DNA of 64,000 nt from Bacillus sp. FJAT-25509 (GTDB lineage: Bacteria > Bacillota > Bacilli > Bacillales > Bacillaceae_G): assembly GCF_001420605.1 (NCBI RefSeq), contig NZ_LJIZ01000033.1, positions 1 to 64,000 of the forward strand. The letters are read 5' to 3'. Under the pieces are notes generated by a model. It ran no database searches. It was not told the DNA's origin and saw nothing but the letters and a program-made list of their open reading frames with translations. The position numbers were made by a program, and so were the translations under genes. Positions 62,127 through 64,000 of the stretch are shown here, in pieces (within the stretch, counting starts at the first letter, position 1; every line of letters begins with the position of its first letter).

Positions 62127-63421
62127 ATAACCAATTGAGCAATGAATTATCTAAAGAAGATATTTCATATATAAAAAGGTATTTAAACAAAAATGATTTA
62201 AAAGAATTTTTTGATATAGCAGCTGTCGCAGGAGCATATAAAACTATTACTAGAGGTATTCCAGGCGTATATGAAGGTACACATCAGTTTATTAGAGATA
62301 TAGAAATCGCTAAATTGCTCCAACAAAAATTCCCTAATATGCCCTATAATTCGTCTGAGGGTTTTAAAAGTTGGCTTACCGAACGAATATCTGGCTCACC
62401 ACAATCGGGAGCTAATGCATTAAGTCGATTACAAGGTGATGGTGCTGGAGAAGTTGACTTTGTTCGAGAAATGCAAGGTAATCTTAGAAGTCTTTTTACA
62501 AAAACAGATTTTGCGAGAGATGCTAGTGGAAATATTACTAGTAATATACCTGGCATAGATGCCGTGGAAGTCAATAGATTTACAGATAAAGTACTCAATG
62601 AGTTTCAAATAAAAACTTTGCGTTCTGAGGACAACTTAAACAAGGTTTTAAAAGAGTTTACTAACAATAATCATTATAATGAAAATATTACTTTGGTTGG
62701 ACCAAAAGAGCTTATAGAGGAAGCTAAGAAACAAGGATTACCCAACCCAGTCAAAATAATTGGAAGTGTTGAGAAGAATGCTAAGTCAGCTGAAGCATTA
62801 AAAGATAAAGTACAAAGTGGCCAATTGACTACAGAACTTACAACAAAAGCAGTAGTAGGGAAAGTTGTTGGTGGTGCTATTATTGGTGCTGCTATATCAA
62901 TAGGTATTAGTTCAATCTTTAATTATATTGCATATAAAAAAGGTGCAATAAGCAAAAAAGATATGCTTTCTACGATAGGGAAAGATGTAGCAAAAGGTGC
63001 AATTACTGGGGGTGCTCTTGCAGGGATTTCACTATTTGTTCCAGGAGGAATTATAGGTATGGGAATTGGAATAGTCGTTGGTTCCGTTTTACGACGAGCA
63101 TTAGATGACGCTTTTGGAGATGGCATTTTTGCCGAGATTTTAGACTTAACAAAGTCTGTTCAGGCTAATGTGAAACTTCTTCATAACGGCTCTGTATATA
63201 TTGCTGAATTAGTAGAAGCAGATGGTAAACAAATAGCTAGAGCAGTTGATACAGTTCAAGAACTAGTTAACGAAAGACTTAATACTGTAAATAGATTACA
63301 AAATTTTGAAAATCACTATCAAATTGGACATGTAGTTATAGAGAATAAATCATTTTCATCTAAACTAGAAAATCTAGATAAAATGAAAGAACGTTTGGAG
63401 AGAAATTTATGGGAAGTATAG
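62123..63421 (+). CDS. Membrane protein with glycine-zipper segments and possible nuclease-like region
   Basis: The 432-residue protein has a soluble N-terminal half. There GIDAVEVNRFTDKV and EFQIKT space an aspartate and Q-x-K as in PD-(D/E)XK-type folds, though the match is short. Two glycine-rich hydrophobic regions follow: VVGGAIIGAAISIGIS (about 250-270) and GAITGGALAGISLFVPGG with GMGIGIVVG (about 290-330). These are glycine zippers like those of pore-forming proteins. The C-terminal 100 residues are helical. AAGGAGTTAAGAG precedes the ATG. I do not recognise the family. Confidence 0.6.
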   Translation: MNNQLSNELSKEDISYIKRYLNKNDLKEFFDIAAVAGAYKTITRGIPGVYEGTHQFIRDIEIAKLLQQKFPNMPYNSSEGFKSWLTERISGSPQSGANALSRLQGDGAGEVDFVREMQGNLRSLFTKTDFARDASGNITSNIPGIDAVEVNRFTDKVLNEFQIKTLRSEDNLNKVLKEFTNNNHYNENITLVGPKELIEEAKKQGLPNPVKIIGSVEKNAKSAEALKDKVQSGQLTTELTTKAVVGKVVGGAIIGAAISIGISSIFNYIAYKKGAISKKDMLSTIGKDVAKGAITGGALAGISLFVPGGIIGMGIGIVVGSVLRRALDDAFGDGIFAEILDLTKSVQANVKLLHNGSVYIAELVEADGKQIARAVDTVQELVNERLNTVNRLQNFENHYQIGHVVIENKSFSSKLENLDKMKERLERNLWEV

Positions 63422-63945
63422 TTGCAATTAAATCAAGATCAGAAGCTGTAAAGGTATTAAACGAAAATAACGATTTAGTTAATCAAAATAATGTACGTCA
63501 AACAGTACAAAATGCTCTTTGCAAGCTAAATGATGTGGAAGGAAGAATTGAAACCATTGAAAATAAGGGTTTCTTTAAAAGATTGATCGGTGGAGTAACT
63601 GGGAGTAACCAAAAGGAAATGGTTGCAGCAATGCGTGATATCACAGCAGCTCAAAACACGACCATTCAATTAGTCCTTTCATTATCAATCATGCATTCTC
63701 AAAATCAAAAAGCATTAGAAGATATTTTAGATGAATTGGACAAGTCTAAAGGAACGTATATTAGAATAACCGATCATATTGAATTTTTATATAGTCAGGT
63801 AGAAAATGTAAGGGAATCAAATAAAAAAACTTCATCCGTTCTAACTAATACTAAAAATTTCTTAAAAAAAACATTTGTAGGCATAGGGATTGTAGTAGGT
63901 ATATTACTCATTATTGGGCTATTTATATACAATAAAAACTTTTGA
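63409..63945 (+). CDS. Coiled-coil protein with C-terminal membrane anchor, 178 residues
   Basis: The protein starts within the end of the previous gene (13 bp overlap), with GGAGAG about seven bases upstream. Residues 15-50 and 85-135 are predicted to form coiled coils (LNDVEGRIETIENKG; ALEDILDELDKSKGTY). A single helix, FVGIGIVVGILLIIGLFIYN, ends the protein, so it is tail-anchored with its body in the cytosol. GFFKRLIGGVTGSNQKEM in the middle may be amphipathic. The family is not recognised. It is third in a coupled operon. Confidence 0.6.
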   Translation: MGSIVAIKSRSEAVKVLNENNDLVNQNNVRQTVQNALCKLNDVEGRIETIENKGFFKRLIGGVTGSNQKEMVAAMRDITAAQNTTIQLVLSLSIMHSQNQKALEDILDELDKSKGTYIRITDHIEFLYSQVENVRESNKKTSSVLTNTKNFLKKTFVGIGIVVGILLIIGLFIYNKNF

Positions 63946-64000
63946 TGATAATTGTGATCAGAACGAGAATTTAGAAATTCCTAGTCTAAAGCAGTTTGGT

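Noticed and set aside
1-64000. tRNA, rRNA or phage attachment sites
   Set aside because: I saw no tRNA cloverleaf or rRNA sequence, and no direct repeats that would bound the defence island within the window.

Overview
This window looks like a chromosomal segment of a low-GC, endospore-forming member of the Bacillaceae (Bacillus or Gottfriedia type; I cannot fix the genus). The grounds are the AT-rich composition, strong AGGAGG-type ribosome binding sites with frequent TTG and GTG starts, a gerA-gerB-gerC germination operon, and Bacillus families such as Amj, YkvS/DUF2187, YcxB-like, DUF6933 and Ger(x)C. I saw no rRNA, tRNA or CRISPR array.

Positions 1-29,000 are mostly ordinary accessory chromosome. 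The left edge cuts an IS110-type transposase remnant. It is followed by a small membrane protein, an Imm26-like/DUF4240 protein, a DUF6526 protein, a divergent vWA/HTH pair, a membrane GGDEF protein, the ger operon, two GntR/FadR-type regulators that share GTATAC motifs upstream, and an ABC-2 exporter. Next come Amj (alternative lipid II flippase), DUF2441, a RimL-type acetyltransferase, a PPP-type phosphatase, an Rpn-like PD-(D/E)XK protein, a secreted Ig-repeat protein, a WYL regulator and a tandemly duplicated pair of 156-residue proteins. The stretch also holds several decayed genes and a recurring intergenic unit built around terminators.

Positions 29,500-32,450 hold a four-gene polar amino-acid ABC importer (ATPase, binding lipoprotein, two permeases) with an intercistronic hairpin after the binding protein. 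Positions 32,500-37,050 hold minus-strand genes for small membrane, secreted and lipoproteins, including a possible secreted toxin with a cytosolic partner and an Excalibur-domain protein.

Positions 37,400-63,945 form a defence island. It starts with a DNA phosphorothioation operon, dndB-dndC-dndD-dndE-dndA, closed by a terminator. A second plus-strand operon follows: a 61-residue protein, a second DndD-like SMC ATPase and a second DndE-like protein. Convergent to it are dptF-dptG-dptH, the phosphorothioation-dependent restriction genes, and a 1,249-residue SF1 helicase with a C-terminal Vsr/MTES_1575-like nuclease. The first operon should put sulfur into the DNA backbone, and DptFGH should attack DNA that lacks it. 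The role of the second DndD/DndE pair is open.

Beyond these are two unrecognised three-gene cassettes. The minus-strand one (59,644-61,439) has a last gene split by an in-frame TGA. The plus-strand one (61,836-63,945) encodes a helical-repeat-like protein, a membrane protein with glycine-zipper segments and a possible nuclease-like motif, and a tail-anchored coiled-coil protein. Together with the duplicated DndD/DndE module, this last cassette is the best candidate for something undescribed.
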